Shown here one piece after another: positions 39,055 through 49,794 of a stretch of DNA of 64,000 bases. The notes beneath the pieces are model-generated. The model saw only the letters and a list, made by a program, of their open reading frames with translations, searched no databases and was not told where the DNA came from. Numbering within the stretch: position 1 is the first letter of the stretch; each line of letters begins with the position of its first letter. A program made the position numbers and the translations under genes. This DNA comes from Whalleya microplaca (taxonomy: Eukaryota > Ascomycota > Sordariomycetes > Xylariales > Xylariaceae), in assembly GCA_022497155.1 (NCBI GenBank), contig MU385767.1, positions 186,001 through 250,000 of the forward strand, given 5' to 3'.

Positions 39055-39668
39055 CTAAGGAGCCTTGGGAGCATCGTCAAAGACAGTCTTCATCTGGTTG
39101 AAGTCATCGGCGTTCAGGTTGTCGTACAGCAGACAAGCCGAACCACAAGGCGTCGGGGTCGGACCACCGGCGGCATCGCCATCGATGACGGTGGCGAGGT
39201 TCATGCACGAGGCCGGGAGGTTGTCCATCTGGACGCCTATCGCCACGCACCAATATCAGCACCCACAATCTTCATACTTTCCATCCCCACCAGCAGGAGG
39301 AGGAAAGGCAAGGGAGGGATGGAGGGATAGATATACGTACCGTTGTTCTGGACCGGACCCTGCACATTCACATTCACGCCCGCGAGGTCGCTGAAGCACC
39401 GGTCGAACTCCTCCTGCGGCACGCCCTCGGGCGCGGTGGGCGGGTCGGCCCGGCGCACGCGGTCGCCGAAGGCGCGCGCGTGGCGGCGCTTGTCTTTGCT
39501 CGCCGCGATGGCGCCGGAGACGCCGCCCGCGACGGCGCCCGAGGCCCCCGCCGCGATGGTGCCCGCGGCCAGGGAGCCGAGCGCCGGGATCGCCACGGGC
39601 GCCGGGCACTGCTGGATGAGGGCGATGGTCGCGAGGACGCTTGCGCTGATGCCGGTGGTGAGCTGCAT
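39055..39668 (-). CDS. Small secreted protein with Ala/Gly-rich segment, 169 aa
   Basis: Two exons: 39668-39341 and 39236-39055, with a 104-nt intron (GTACGT donor, GATAG acceptor). The N-terminus MQLTTGISASVLATIALIQQ is a plausible signal peptide. A hydrophobic Ala/Gly-rich stretch follows (LGSLAAGTIAAGASGAVAGG), then basic residues ending RVRR, a possible Kex2-type site. The C-terminal domain begins near DPPTAPEGVPQEEFDRCF, with NVNVQGPVQNNGVQM, LPASCMNLATVI and PCGSACLLYDNL. Its four cysteines (D-R-C, S-C, P-C, A-C) could form two disulfides. I recall similar fungal hypothetical secreted proteins but no function. The small size, signal peptide, possible propeptide site and cysteines suggest an extracellular or effector-like protein; that is inference. 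Confidence 0.72.
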
Positions 39669-40895
39669 GGTGGTGGTGGTGGTGTTTATTTGATAGAGAT
39701 CGAGGAGATCGAGGAGCAAGCGAGTGGATATTTGAGCCTTGATGAGATGTATTACTGTAAGTTGTAAATTGTGAGTGTGATGAGGTTGATTTCGAGAGCG
39801 AATATGTTCACGGGTGCATCCTCATTTATACATTTCTTCTCACAGATACGTCTCCTGGCTTCTTCTTGATCTTTGGGGTCTGACGAAGAATCCCGGGCCG
39901 TACATCCTTTACTAACGTGTACATTAGTCTCAAGTTGAATATGCATAGCGATGTGAAGCTGAAAATTGTGGACTGGGTCTGTCTTTGCGTAACCTCTGTG
40001 GCGTATGGCCTGTACATGCCCCCTTTAATTCACCCCCGAGGCACTGCCTGTGTTGGAGAGTATATCGAGTCTTCCGAGAAGCCAAGAAGCAAACCACAGG
40101 GTTGCTGTCACAATCTATAGATAGAATCGAGTTGATCAACGATTTGGATCTACTGTTTCCGTATCTACGGTGACTGCGCCAATCTGAAAATAATGGTTCC
40201 CAGAGGTTGGTTATCACACAATAGACTATTCAGCCTCACGAACTGTTACACTTTGCATAGAAGCCTGATGTCATCAGTCGGCTTCTAGAAAGATGCCAAG
40301 TGTTCCTCAGTTTTGAGAGTTTTCGATAGGAATGAAGCTGAGCTGCTTGTAGTATTCCCGCGGCGTGAGGCTAAGTATAGCTTCTTCAATGCTACCAAAC
40401 ATGTTCTATGAATTCGGCACAACCCCAAACCGGCAACCATTCATTTCAACCAGGTAGGATTCGGATGTTATAAATCTGATGTTCGTTTCTCCCGCAGATT
40501 ACGCGGTTGGAAATACACCAGATTGCAGATCATGTTTGCATGCATTGATGGAAGGATTCTCGTGCAGGACGCCTGCGAGCGTCTGATTTTGAGACCTAAC
40601 CTTACAAACTTCAGCTCAAGTGGCACAGTACACGGTACCTGAATCATATCAGCAACATGAAGCATGCCTACATGGTTACCAAGCCAATCATCGCCTGTCC
40701 CGCGCGTGTGGGTGCAAGTGCGATCGTGTGGAAATGATGCGTCTTACGGGCTACGTAGGTCTATCGGTATGGTATCCATCATAATTATGTATTCTTGCAC
40801 CACTAGAAGACACCCACATTGTATTGGTTACTGGATTAAATAGATTATTCAATCGAGCTATCTATATTTCACAATATTGGCAGCTCAGTTTAATG
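39669..40895. other. Intergenic region
   Basis: No supported gene. Short open frames at 39752-40217 and 40468-40665 have no motif. Nothing else is recognised. Confidence 0.5.
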
Positions 40896-42041
40896 CTAAC
40901 TAATTCCGTGTGACGTGCGTAAAGTTTGATATATCTTAGGATATTGCCACCATGGCGCAACCCAGAAGAAAAAGACCAATACCCAAGCAACTCCCAAAGC
41001 CTTCCGAGCCCGGTGCAGTATAGACCATATGAACCAGGTTATGGAACCGGTCGATGCTGTCGTCTTAGTAGCCCTGGATATCATTATCTCTGCGCTAATC
41101 CCCAGGAAATTAAGCAGGAAGAACTGGACATCTCGTAATAATGCTGTCCCTCCTATGCGCCAACCAACGAGGCAATGTGCTAAGCCAGAGAATAAAAATA
41201 TAAGAAAAGCAAGAAATGCCTTCTCTAGGTATGAATCAGATTTCAATCCCAGCACTTTCTCTGAAAATATCTTGGACCAGGCAGTAAACGTTGGTGTCAT
41301 CAGCCTATGCCAAAACCGGCCCCAGAAGTGCCGAAGGCTATATACTTCTAGCGGACTGCTAAATAGCGGCGGCCATTCTTGGGGTTCGTCAAAGCGTAGA
41401 AGAGTAACAAAAAGGATCGCGAAGATACTGTGACTGCATTCTAGAAGCATGACAGAAGCCCATATCCAGTAGACAGAGAATAATGCTCGTAAACGGACCT
41501 GATGCCATGTCATCTGCAGCGGGTATCCTATGAATTCGTTTGCTGGTGCGAAATCATCGATATTGCTTCGTAAAAACTCCCACACCAAAGCCTTCTCCAC
41601 AAATAACTTGTCAAACCCCCAGAACATAGCTATCTTCCCGACTTGCCTATATGTGAAATAGAATAAGAACGACCCCTTAGAAGTCTCTCTGCTCCTTTTG
41701 ACATGCATCGTTATAGGGAGTAGCCGAGGATTGTTCCATATCTTGTAGGAATCAATGAGGGACATCGGGAGGTCCAAATCTCTTAGTTGCCCTATATAGC
41801 AGTAGCCCGCGATGAGAACTAACGGGACATACAATGCATTGAAAACGATTGTCATCCCAAGTTGATAGTCTATCCCTGGAGGCCATGAGATTTTATGTAG
41901 GGTAGTCCATGACATAGCAAGACTCAGCCAAACGGGCAACACGAACACAGGACGATAATATTTATGCTGGCGCAGCGCAATTGACGTGACAAAGGGCCCA
42001 ATGATGAAATACAAGAGCGGTTCTAACGTACTGGGGACCAT
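40896..42041 (-). CDS. MBOAT-type O-acyltransferase, wax-synthase-like
   Basis: Intronless polytopic membrane protein of 381 aa. The start is the ATG at 42041 (MVPSTLEPLLYFIIGPF); two further codons upstream are in frame but begin with GTG. About eight hydrophobic helices are visible. The family signature HFWGRFWHRLM lies near residue 240, and the catalytic-type FSGLAHCLVGW near residue 290, with the His of SGLAH as the expected active-site residue. Fungal wax-synthase-domain proteins acylate hydroxyl groups of small molecules, often terpenoids or polyketides. No terpene or polyketide synthase is visible nearby, so the substrate is unknown. The frame is intact. Confidence 0.85.
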   Translation of the reverse strand: MVPSTLEPLLYFIIGPFVTSIALRQHKYYRPVFVLPVWLSLAMSWTTLHKISWPPGIDYQLGMTIVFNALYVPLVLIAGYCYIGQLRDLDLPMSLIDSYKIWNNPRLLPITMHVKRSRETSKGSFLFYFTYRQVGKIAMFWGFDKLFVEKALVWEFLRSNIDDFAPANEFIGYPLQMTWHQVRLRALFSVYWIWASVMLLECSHSIFAILFVTLLRFDEPQEWPPLFSSPLEVYSLRHFWGRFWHRLMTPTFTAWSKIFSEKVLGLKSDSYLEKAFLAFLIFLFSGLAHCLVGWRIGGTALLRDVQFFLLNFLGISAEIMISRATKTTASTGSITWFIWSILHRARKALGVAWVLVFFFWVAPWWQYPKIYQTLRTSHGIS

Positions 42042-42857
42042 CTTCACAAAAATCTAGAAAGTTCTAATACTGTCGTGTGCTTTTTAGGTATGAATATTGA
42101 CAAGAGAACATTGGCCTAGGTCATCCCAACATGTCCTATTATGTTTTTATGAGCTTTCAAATAGGGGCCATAAACGACAATATGATTCGAATCGTGGAAC
42201 TTAGCTGTAGGTACACGTCTACAATGCGGTGTTGCTGCAAGGAATGTGTCAGCCGTGATCGGCTACCTGAAGTGAACTCGGAAGGATTCTTGTCCCCGGT
42301 TGTTGATGTGAGCTCTTGCGTTGCACCACACGTTACGAAGGAATGTAAGAGGCTAAGATTGAACGTTTGATGTCTGCGGCATATTTCATGATGTTAAGTA
42401 CACGTGTATCCATTCAGCCTGACCCATAATGTCAAGTGGTTGCGTGATATCTACCCAATCTACAAGGTTACTGTACTTCAATTGTCTCATCAAGGGAGCA
42501 GTCTAGGTATCTTTTCCCAGCGGAACAGGATCATGCTGGTCGAAAATGTAAACATCTAAAGTGTTTCACTTGGAGAGATCCGCTATTTATCTCGATGTGG
42601 ATCTATTTGGGCACTACACCCTAAAACTACGAACATAACGACGATTATGCCCTGGCTATATATGTCGCTACAGCCCCCTTTTTGCCCTGAAAACTGAAAA
42701 AAACGCAGTCACCACACCCCACCATATGCGCACGATTTGTGTAGACCGAGCTTTCAATCCCAATTCACCTGATCCTGTGCGAGGAACCATATACAAAAAA
42801 AAAAAAAAGCATATTCAAATCGTCATTGAATTTATATCGAGCCATAAACAATTCGCC
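42042..42857. promoter_or_regulatory. Divergent intergenic region
   Basis: 816 bp between the MBOAT gene (-) and the small membrane protein (+). An open frame at 42131-42370 has no recognisable features. An A-run (about 42797-42808) lies 50 bp before the second ATG. Confidence 0.45.
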
Positions 42858-43112
42858 ATGGACAATACTAGAGTCGTTCCCGTTGAAATGCCAGACACTT
42901 CTACCCAGCTTCCGTTTGCTAACGGTGCGACAAGCTACATGGATCGACCGTCCAACGACCTCGAGCGATCCAAGATAAGAAGTTATACAGTTAGGCCGTG
43001 GTACCATGGGCGGTCCACGCGAATTTTCCTCTATCTGGTACTAGGAATTATCGTTGGGGCTGCTATAGGAATTGGCATTGGGTTTGCATTCCGGAACTCG
43101 AAGAATAATTGA
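42858..43112 (+). CDS. Small single-pass membrane protein, 84 aa
   Basis: The start was placed at MDNTRVVPVEMPDTSTQLP because it is preceded by the A-rich leader; the frame is open further upstream but that part is low-quality (KKKKKH from a poly-A run). Residues about 55-78 form one transmembrane helix with a dense small-residue face (LVLGIIVGAAIGIGIGFAF). It is flanked by basic residues on both sides (HGRSTR before, RNSKNN after). The Gly/Ala spacing (GxxxG-like) suggests helix packing or oligomerisation. I do not recognise the family. The N-terminal 50 residues are hydrophilic and have no cysteine. Confidence 0.55.
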   Translation: MDNTRVVPVEMPDTSTQLPFANGATSYMDRPSNDLERSKIRSYTVRPWYHGRSTRIFLYLVLGIIVGAAIGIGIGFAFRNSKNN

Positions 43113-43837
43113 TCATTTTATGAGTTCAGAGGACGAATAGGGGGATTTAACTGAGCAACGTTACTTCAAGATTTCCCAGTATAGAGAGCAGTGCCTTGAA
43201 GTTCAATGGCAAGCCTGTCTTCCAATTGTTCAATCGCTGTTATACCCAGATTGATTGAGACATAACTTCACATGTATATCATATATTCGCACATTACTTC
43301 TAATTAATCCATAAAGCGCTGGCGTTTCTCTAACATTAAAAGAAACTGCCTCACTCCGACACTTATCAGCGTTCACTCGTATTGATAACTTACGGAGACT
43401 AAAAATACAACTACAGTTCTGTCCACATAGAACCTCCGACGCAGGTCTTACTTGTACAAGATATCATAGATATGATAAAACTCGTTCTTCGTTGGTACTC
43501 TACTAGTCCAGGAGACAATGCAGACGTTGTCGCCCCCATCCTATCACATATCCCCTCCCCTCATAACTACACTATTAACTATAACGAACTATCTCCTCAG
43601 CAGTTGAAGGCTTTTCTCGAACTTGGTATCTTATTGTGGAACTGTAAACACTAGCTTAATATACCTAGAATAGAAAGTACTTAGATCTCCAATTGGTTTG
43701 TTCATGGGTGATAAGAGATATTGTCTACTGGGGATTATCATAACTAGCTGGAGTACCAATATAAGTAGTTCAAACATCGGTATCATTATCACCTTCAAGG
43801 TAAATATTGCCCCGAGTATTGCCAGTGATAAAGTCGC
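43113..43837. other. Intergenic region
   Basis: No supported gene. A 60-codon open frame at 43472-43654 has no support. It contains the 3' regions of the convergent neighbours. Confidence 0.5.
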
Positions 43838-44763
43838 TCAACAGGTTGTTTGACCGTTAGGCTCAAATGTGCCCTCCTTATACATTCCGTCAGCGTCATC
43901 CAGACATTCGGCTATTTCAAATCAGCTATCAGTCCTTTATGTATTTAATTCGTCAATGACCTACCGACAGTCACAATTTCCAAATTGTTAGTTTGAGCCC
44001 ACTCGATAAGCCAGTTCGTCAGGGTCGTGACCGTCCCACTGTATGTCTCGTGCATGAGAGGAATGTGTCCGTTGCCACTTGCGCCGGCCTGTGAGAACTT
44101 CTGCTCACTCTGTTGCGGAGACTGGTTGTTCCAATCCCCGGCGTCGACGTCGTCCGTGATAACGCTGTAGTTCATCTGTTTCATTACGCTTAAGAACTGG
44201 CCGCCGGTTTCGAGATACGGCGGTCGCATGTATTGGGGCTTCTTGCCGAAAATGTTCACCATTGCCTGCTCGACCTTCTCCATTTCGCTCTGGATTTGTG
44301 CAGTACTCATGCTTCCCATGTGCGGGTGGGTCCTTCAACGAAATGTCAGTGAATACTGCAGAGCAATCGAGCTGAGAATGTCTAGGGCATCGTACCATGT
44401 GTGAGATGCAACTTGATGACCCGAATCGAACGCCTTCTTGACCGCTTCCTGCTGGTTGTAGATGCAGCCTTTGTTGATTAGTGTCGAATTATAAAATTGA
44501 GCTGTGTGGATCATACCATATAGTGTACCAGTAAGGAAGAAAGTGCCCTTGACCCCTGCCTTGTCTAGGGTGTCCACAAGCGACGATGTGAACTGGTACG
44601 GTCCATCATCATAGGCCAAGGCGAGCACGCCAGGCTTCGAGCATTTCGATATAACGGTACCGGATGTATGGGCCCTCTTAAAAACTTCGATTGGGTTAGG
44701 AACGGCCCTGGCTGATGCGCAAAGCGCGAAGGTAAATGCTATAAGCGCGGATTCGAGAAGCAT
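43838..44763 (-). CDS. Secreted polysaccharide deacetylase (chitin-deacetylase type, NodB domain)
   Basis: Carbohydrate esterase family 4 enzyme that removes acetyl groups from chitin or chitooligosaccharides. Four exons: 44763-44517, 44468-44396, 44332-43965 and 43911-43838 (253 aa); introns 48, 63 and 53 nt. A signal peptide occupies residues 1-20. The NodB motifs are all present: YDDGP with D52 and D53, SHTWTHPH with metal ligands H105 and H109, RPPYLE, DVDAGDW and LMHET. There is no chitin-binding module, so it is a stand-alone catalytic domain. The 48-nt first intron has no in-frame stop; removal is preferred because TLYG-CIYN matches the family and the intron has a CACTAATC branch site. 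The last exon supplies the C-terminus ending TTC. Confidence 0.92.
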
Positions 44764-45923
44764 ATTAGCAGTGACAGCGACGTCTATGTAGAATGAGGTG
44801 CGAATAAATCCTGTCGTCCTTCCCGATTCTCAAGCCACCATGTTGAACATATATACTTAGAGCTATCAGGGGCCGCTAGGGCGTCCGGAACTGTAGTACA
44901 TATAGTGATAATACAAGATTTTACCACCGAACGTCCTTCTAGATCATATTATGGGGTAATGCTACTGAGCTTGCTGGATCATGATTTACGAAACGTGGGG
45001 TTTGTGGAAAGGTGATAGACATGCTCTCAATACCCCGGCTCGGCATTGAGGGGCTAGATTACGCTTCTCATACCAAGTTTCATTTGGGTTGTAATATATT
45101 ACTCAGTGTTTTTAGCCGCGACAATATTCTTCAGAATTATCTTGCTCGCTACCATTGACTGAGCATCCCCCAACTTTGGATCGGAAGAAAGAAGACCGGC
45201 CTAAACTGTACTTGGGTGTGAATTCAATGGCTTTCATGTACTCGAACTACTTTCAGGTAATTGGAAACCCCTATTTGTCGTCGTTCTCCGCATATCGTGC
45301 TATTGCAAAATGCGGCTTAAACGTCTAATACCTAGAGAACTAAGGCCAAGGTATATATATTATTGTATACACAAGCTACCGCGGACTGTGATAATATAGG
45401 CCTAGGTTATGAGTGTTATGGTAATGATTAAGAGGGAAGTATCATCACTAGAGTCCTTGAAGGCAGAGCCCCTAATATACACAGCCACAGCTTGTGGGGC
45501 GATCCAGCCACCTGGATTAGTCGCCCCTATTCCGACAACTCAAAGCTTTGATTTAATCTGAGTAGCTGGTATTGGGTTGGTCTGGGAGTGAGGGAGGGAG
45601 TAAGGTTGTATGGAAAAGGGTTGTATTCATGATAGAGAAGTAAGCTAGCTGTGAGTCTGTGACTAGGTGACATTCCTTTTAGTTGATAAGGCACAGACCA
45701 ACACCACCCTGGATCTATTCCGTGAAGTCTAGTTAGTTATATTTTGTTTTATGAATACATCTATCTCATCACTCCAGCACCATTTATGCTGCCCCGTGAT
45801 CACAATGAGCTGGGATTGCTGAAGAAAGACCTGGACAATAACTGCTATAGGACGGCAACTCGCCAAGGATAACTATTGAATGAGATTCATAACCCCCCGG
45901 CCCCTTTGTACCCCTGATTGTTT
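44764..45923. other. Intergenic region
   Basis: No supported gene. It contains an imperfect hairpin at 45496-45527 and a 20-nt word shared with 18640-18659. Otherwise AT-rich non-coding sequence. Confidence 0.5.
45496..45527. repeat. Imperfect inverted repeat (hairpin)
   Basis: GGGGCGATCC and GGATTAGTCGCCCC pair as arms (GGGGCGA with TCGCCCC, TCC with GGA) around a short loop, in non-coding DNA. Confidence 0.5.
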
Positions 45924-48900
45924 CTACGAAGTAGCTGTCGACTCTGGGGAAATTTCGTTTAGTCGGCGTACCCAATACTCTATTTTCCCTTTATCCTCAA
46001 TCTCTGGTTTAAGTCCTTCATCGAAAGGGCGCCACCAAGTAACACCAAGGGCTTCCGCTTTCTTAATTTCTTCGCTGCCCAATTTAACCTTCTTCAGATC
46101 AGCGAGAACGTGCTCCATGAGAGGTGCCCAGTACGAAGTCAAGAAGTCGTTGAACCTAATTCGTGACCGTCTAATCCTACCGTCGAACTCATCCATCAAA
46201 TCCCCAAGGAGATTCAGCGTCTCTTTCTCCTCGTCCCAAATCTCTTCAATCTCTTCAGATGACATACCAGGAAGAATCCATCCCCGACAACATGTATGCC
46301 GCAAACCTAGTGCTTCAAAAGTAAGCAGTTGGATCGAAGCAACGTATGCCACCCTGGATATCGATGGGTCTATCTCGAGATCTTGGAAGAAACCCGATAT
46401 TGAGGAGGCAATGTCAGCGATGGAAGACCTCGTGACTCCTGATCTTGAATATGCACGGTAAAGTTGCAAGATTAGGACCGTCACCGGATGGCATCCAACT
46501 GATGTACATTTGCACAAACAGGAATCCAGGATTTCCAACGGAGCTATCTTTAAAAAAAGCCTCGAGGATAGAAGCTTATTTCCAGGTGACAACACCTCCT
46601 TTTTCACGTTTGGCAAATCGCTCAAATCTCTGAGAACGAAGTGAGCCATGCTCAGATTAGGATTGAACGTCGTTCGTTGAGATGACTTCATTGGAAAAAT
46701 TCTCCAAATGTCTACGCCGTGGTTTATCCACCATAATTTTTGCGACCGGTGCATGTTGTCGGCATGGTAATGGTTGCATTGCACCATTATCGGGGTATAT
46801 CCGTGCTCATCTGGAAAGTCTATATCGTGGAAGCCCAAGTCGTACAAAAAAGTCAAATATTCTGCTTGTAATCTCGATGAATCGGCTGGCTGGTTGTAGA
46901 TTGACGAAGCCGGTAGACTTGGGTCGGGAATACTTGCTATGGCTAATTCGCCTCCAACGCCCAGAGGGCGTTGCGCTTTAACTAATAAAAGACCCTAATA
47001 ATATAAAAATTCCGATATATATCAGTGGAGTATAAAAGTGACTTAACATTCAGTATAACTTATCATATAAGTCGAAGTACTTTTGTTACGTACTGTCACA
47101 TATTTAAAACAAGAAGATATACGCCTAACGAATCTACATTTGTCTATTAATATTTTAGGTGGTAGCGGATGTACATCGGAATTTTTTATATTACATGGGC
47201 TTTTTACTAATTAAAGCGCAACGCCCTTGGGCGTGACGAGGCGAATTAGCCATAGCAAGTACCGGCTCTGAGTGCTCGTGGAACAGTCGTGCCGTTCCTC
47301 ATTAGACATTGCACAACCTCGGATGCATGGAAGTCTAACACACGCACGTCGTCTAGCTTGTACCGCTGGATATCTTGTTGAGGCAGAAGCTGTTTTGCGA
47401 GATCTTTCAGTAGTCCCCTTCTCCGTACAATTTCCCCTAGTATTTTAAGCCTGTTTACGTGGGAGCCATAATGTAACACTTCATGAAAGCACGGTTGGCT
47501 GCCACGTGTACTTGTACAGCTCTCAAGCCATGACAGAAAGTAATCGTCATCTTCCAGGAACATGGTAAGGCTCAGTTGGCAAGAGCAATCAGAACAGGCT
47601 GTCCAAGTCCTCCCGTTGACACATTGTACTCCGCTTAAAATTATCGCATAATCAATGGGATGGCATTAGTGTACGTCTAGTGTCTGTACAGAGTTTGAGC
47701 CCCTAGTCTCTAGAAGGATCTGCAACATGGTAGGCTTGTCTGCTGCGAGGTGAAATGGTGTATGTCCATATTGATTCCTTTCGTGCAAAGCCGAAGGATG
47801 CTTATACGCCAATGCACGAACTAAATTTTCGTCATTACCGAGGATTGCAGTGCTCAGTGGGCCACTACCAACGAGTTTATCATCGAGTTAGTCATAAAGA
47901 TATTATCCCAAATTCTTTATCATATTTACCTTCAGCTACAGTACAAGTAGGTAACGTGGGACATAATCGAAAAGAGGCCACCCAGCTGGGAAAGTAGTTG
48001 TAGGCCACATCAATCAAGGTAACATCTGGCGCCTTGGGATAAAGTAGTTCAACAACCTCTTTCTCCGGATGCTTGGTACTACTACTGACATAGTGCATGA
48101 CTGGACTTCTGCAAAGAATCAGTCATTATCCATTACAGGTGGTACTTTACTATTGGGGTAATCCATCACAACCAGCGGCAAACCTACAAACCGTTGAAGT
48201 CATATATGTCCGCTGGTAGATCTGCTTCCAAGAGCTGTCTCGTGAAATAGGCATCATTGCCTTCCGGTTTATCCAGTTTGGACTTTTACGAAATTGATTA
48301 GCAATACAGACGAAGCTATCACTGTAGTATAAGGTAGACATACCTCGAGTTCAGCCCAGATATGAAAAAATGACTGCCCACGAATATTAATCTCATGAGG
48401 ATCGGCCTTTTTTTCTTGATATAGCTGTAACACTTTCTTTATGCCAAGGTCTACGACTTTTATTCTATCTGTATAGGATAGTGCAGACCCAAGACCAAAC
48501 AACAGGTTTACAACCCGAAAAATAGGAGATGTCCTTTCGTCCACCATTGTCAAGTAAGAAAGCTTTGGATTTATGCTTTGTCCTCCTGCGCCAGTAGTGG
48601 TAGACATAGAGAAAAAAATCGCTTTAGATACCACATTGCGAAGACCCGTGGCAACCAGCTGGAAAGACCGAGATGTCTGGCTTAGGTTGATGCCAGCATA
48701 TTTGCACTCTGTGGTATGTCCACTCATCACAATGACTTGTTTTCTGAACAGGAATGGTCCAAACTTCGTGTAGCTATATTGGTACGAGCGTCGGCGGTTG
48801 CAAAAGCAGACGTCCTTATCTAAGACTGTGTCACATATCTCTTTTAATTGACTCGGTTTGGCAATGAGTCGATCAAGGACCATTTTTGCTTGATTCTGTA

Positions 48901-49794
48901 ATGACGCGTTAGCCAAATCGTTGAGGCTCTTAACATGGGACTTACAGAACTCCCTGGATTAGTTGTTGGTGGCAGAGGCTTAATAAGGTTAGAAAGGCTA
49001 GAGATCATTTCCTCAATCCGGTGCTCCATCCTCTCGGCTGCTTCTACACGAGGCTCAATTCTCATGAGCGAAGAGTGTGACTCTTTAGACTGCTGAAACT
49101 GTACTTCATGCAACTGAGAATACTGTATTTGCGATCGTTGTATTTATTCAACAATGTCTTTAATCCCAACGTTCGATCCTTCGATCGATGAAATCTGGGG
49201 CATCATACGTCTGAGGTTAATTCCTATGGTTCTGACGCTGTTGTCAGTGGTTTTGGATATCTGGTTTATCTGCGACATCAGTGTGGTCATAGATGACGCT
49301 GTTTCACTGTGAATGATTCGATTAGCTATATTAAGCAGGGATAATACTGAATGGAGACCTTACACCCCGAGACTCTGAAGAGCTGTCATAAGCAGTCCGT
49401 TGAGACGGTCTATCCTCTGCTCCAGCCGAATGATGTCCTTCTTCTGGAAGGGGAAGGCTAATTTCTGCTTCAAGTCCCTTCGCATGCTGCTGCTCTTGAA
49501 TCCATGTCTAGTGAGCTCACTGATTAACTTTTTTAACGAATCGATCTCGGTCTGGCACTTAGATAGTATAGACTGGATGGCAAGTGTATGCTGAGCATGG
49601 CCAGGCGTGAACTTCGAAGTAGACGACTTGAGAAGCTCAAGTAGTTCCTGGAGCACTTCTGCCTGATTGAGCGCAGCCTTGATATCATCTTTACGACACT
49701 TGATTGCTGTCAATTAGCCATCAATGTCATCAAACAACTGGAAACCGAGGGAAACCGCGGCAAGGGAGATGCCAGCGATTGACAGCGGATCCAT
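45924..49794 (-). pseudogene. Disrupted ankyrin-type gene with fungal STAND-like N-terminus
   Basis: One gene can be followed on the minus strand from the ATG at 49794 (MDPLSIAGISLAAVSLGFQ, the N-terminal start common in fungal ankyrin and STAND proteins) to the TGA at 45924. Exons followed: 49794-49364, 49306-48946, 48895-48344, 48282-48188, then from 48108 on. Domains: helical N-terminus, coiled-coil-like middle (RIEPRVEAAERMEHRIEEM), a conserved-looking region with DVCFCNRRRSYQY, weak ankyrin repeats (YGHTPFHLAADKP, DEHGYTPIMVQCNHY) and a helical C-terminus. Damage: in-frame TAA at 49714-49716, 49144-49146 and 47666-47668, a probable frame problem near 47850-47930, and a 327-bp TA-flanked element at 46933-47259. 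The frame is continuous across the element if it and one TA are removed. It is very likely non-functional in this strain. Confidence 0.75.
46931..47261. mobile_element. MITE with long terminal inverted repeats and TA target duplication
   Basis: The body runs 46933-47259 (327 bp) with TA on both sides. Terminal inverted repeats of about 85-90 bp start CTTGCTATGGCTAATTCGCC at both ends. They contain a subterminal palindrome (ACGCCC/GGGCGT) and GGGCGTTGCGCTTTAA, and differ at roughly one position in eight. The centre is AT-rich with no coding capacity. TA duplication and non-coding size fit a Tc1/mariner-derived miniature element. It sits within the coding sequence of the ankyrin-type gene and brings a stop codon shortly after its left end in the gene's reading direction. 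Confidence 0.85.

Noticed and set aside
42131..42370. 79-codon Cys-containing frame upstream of the MBOAT gene
   Set aside because: No signal peptide or conserved pattern, and it lies in a promoter interval.
43472..43654. 60-codon frame between the small membrane protein and the deacetylase
   Set aside because: Too short and featureless to support.
46931..47261. Element at 46931-47261 as a spliced intron of the ankyrin-type gene
   Set aside because: The candidate GTACTT donor and GCAAG acceptor at its ends would shift the reading frame. The TA duplication and long inverted repeats fit a transposon.
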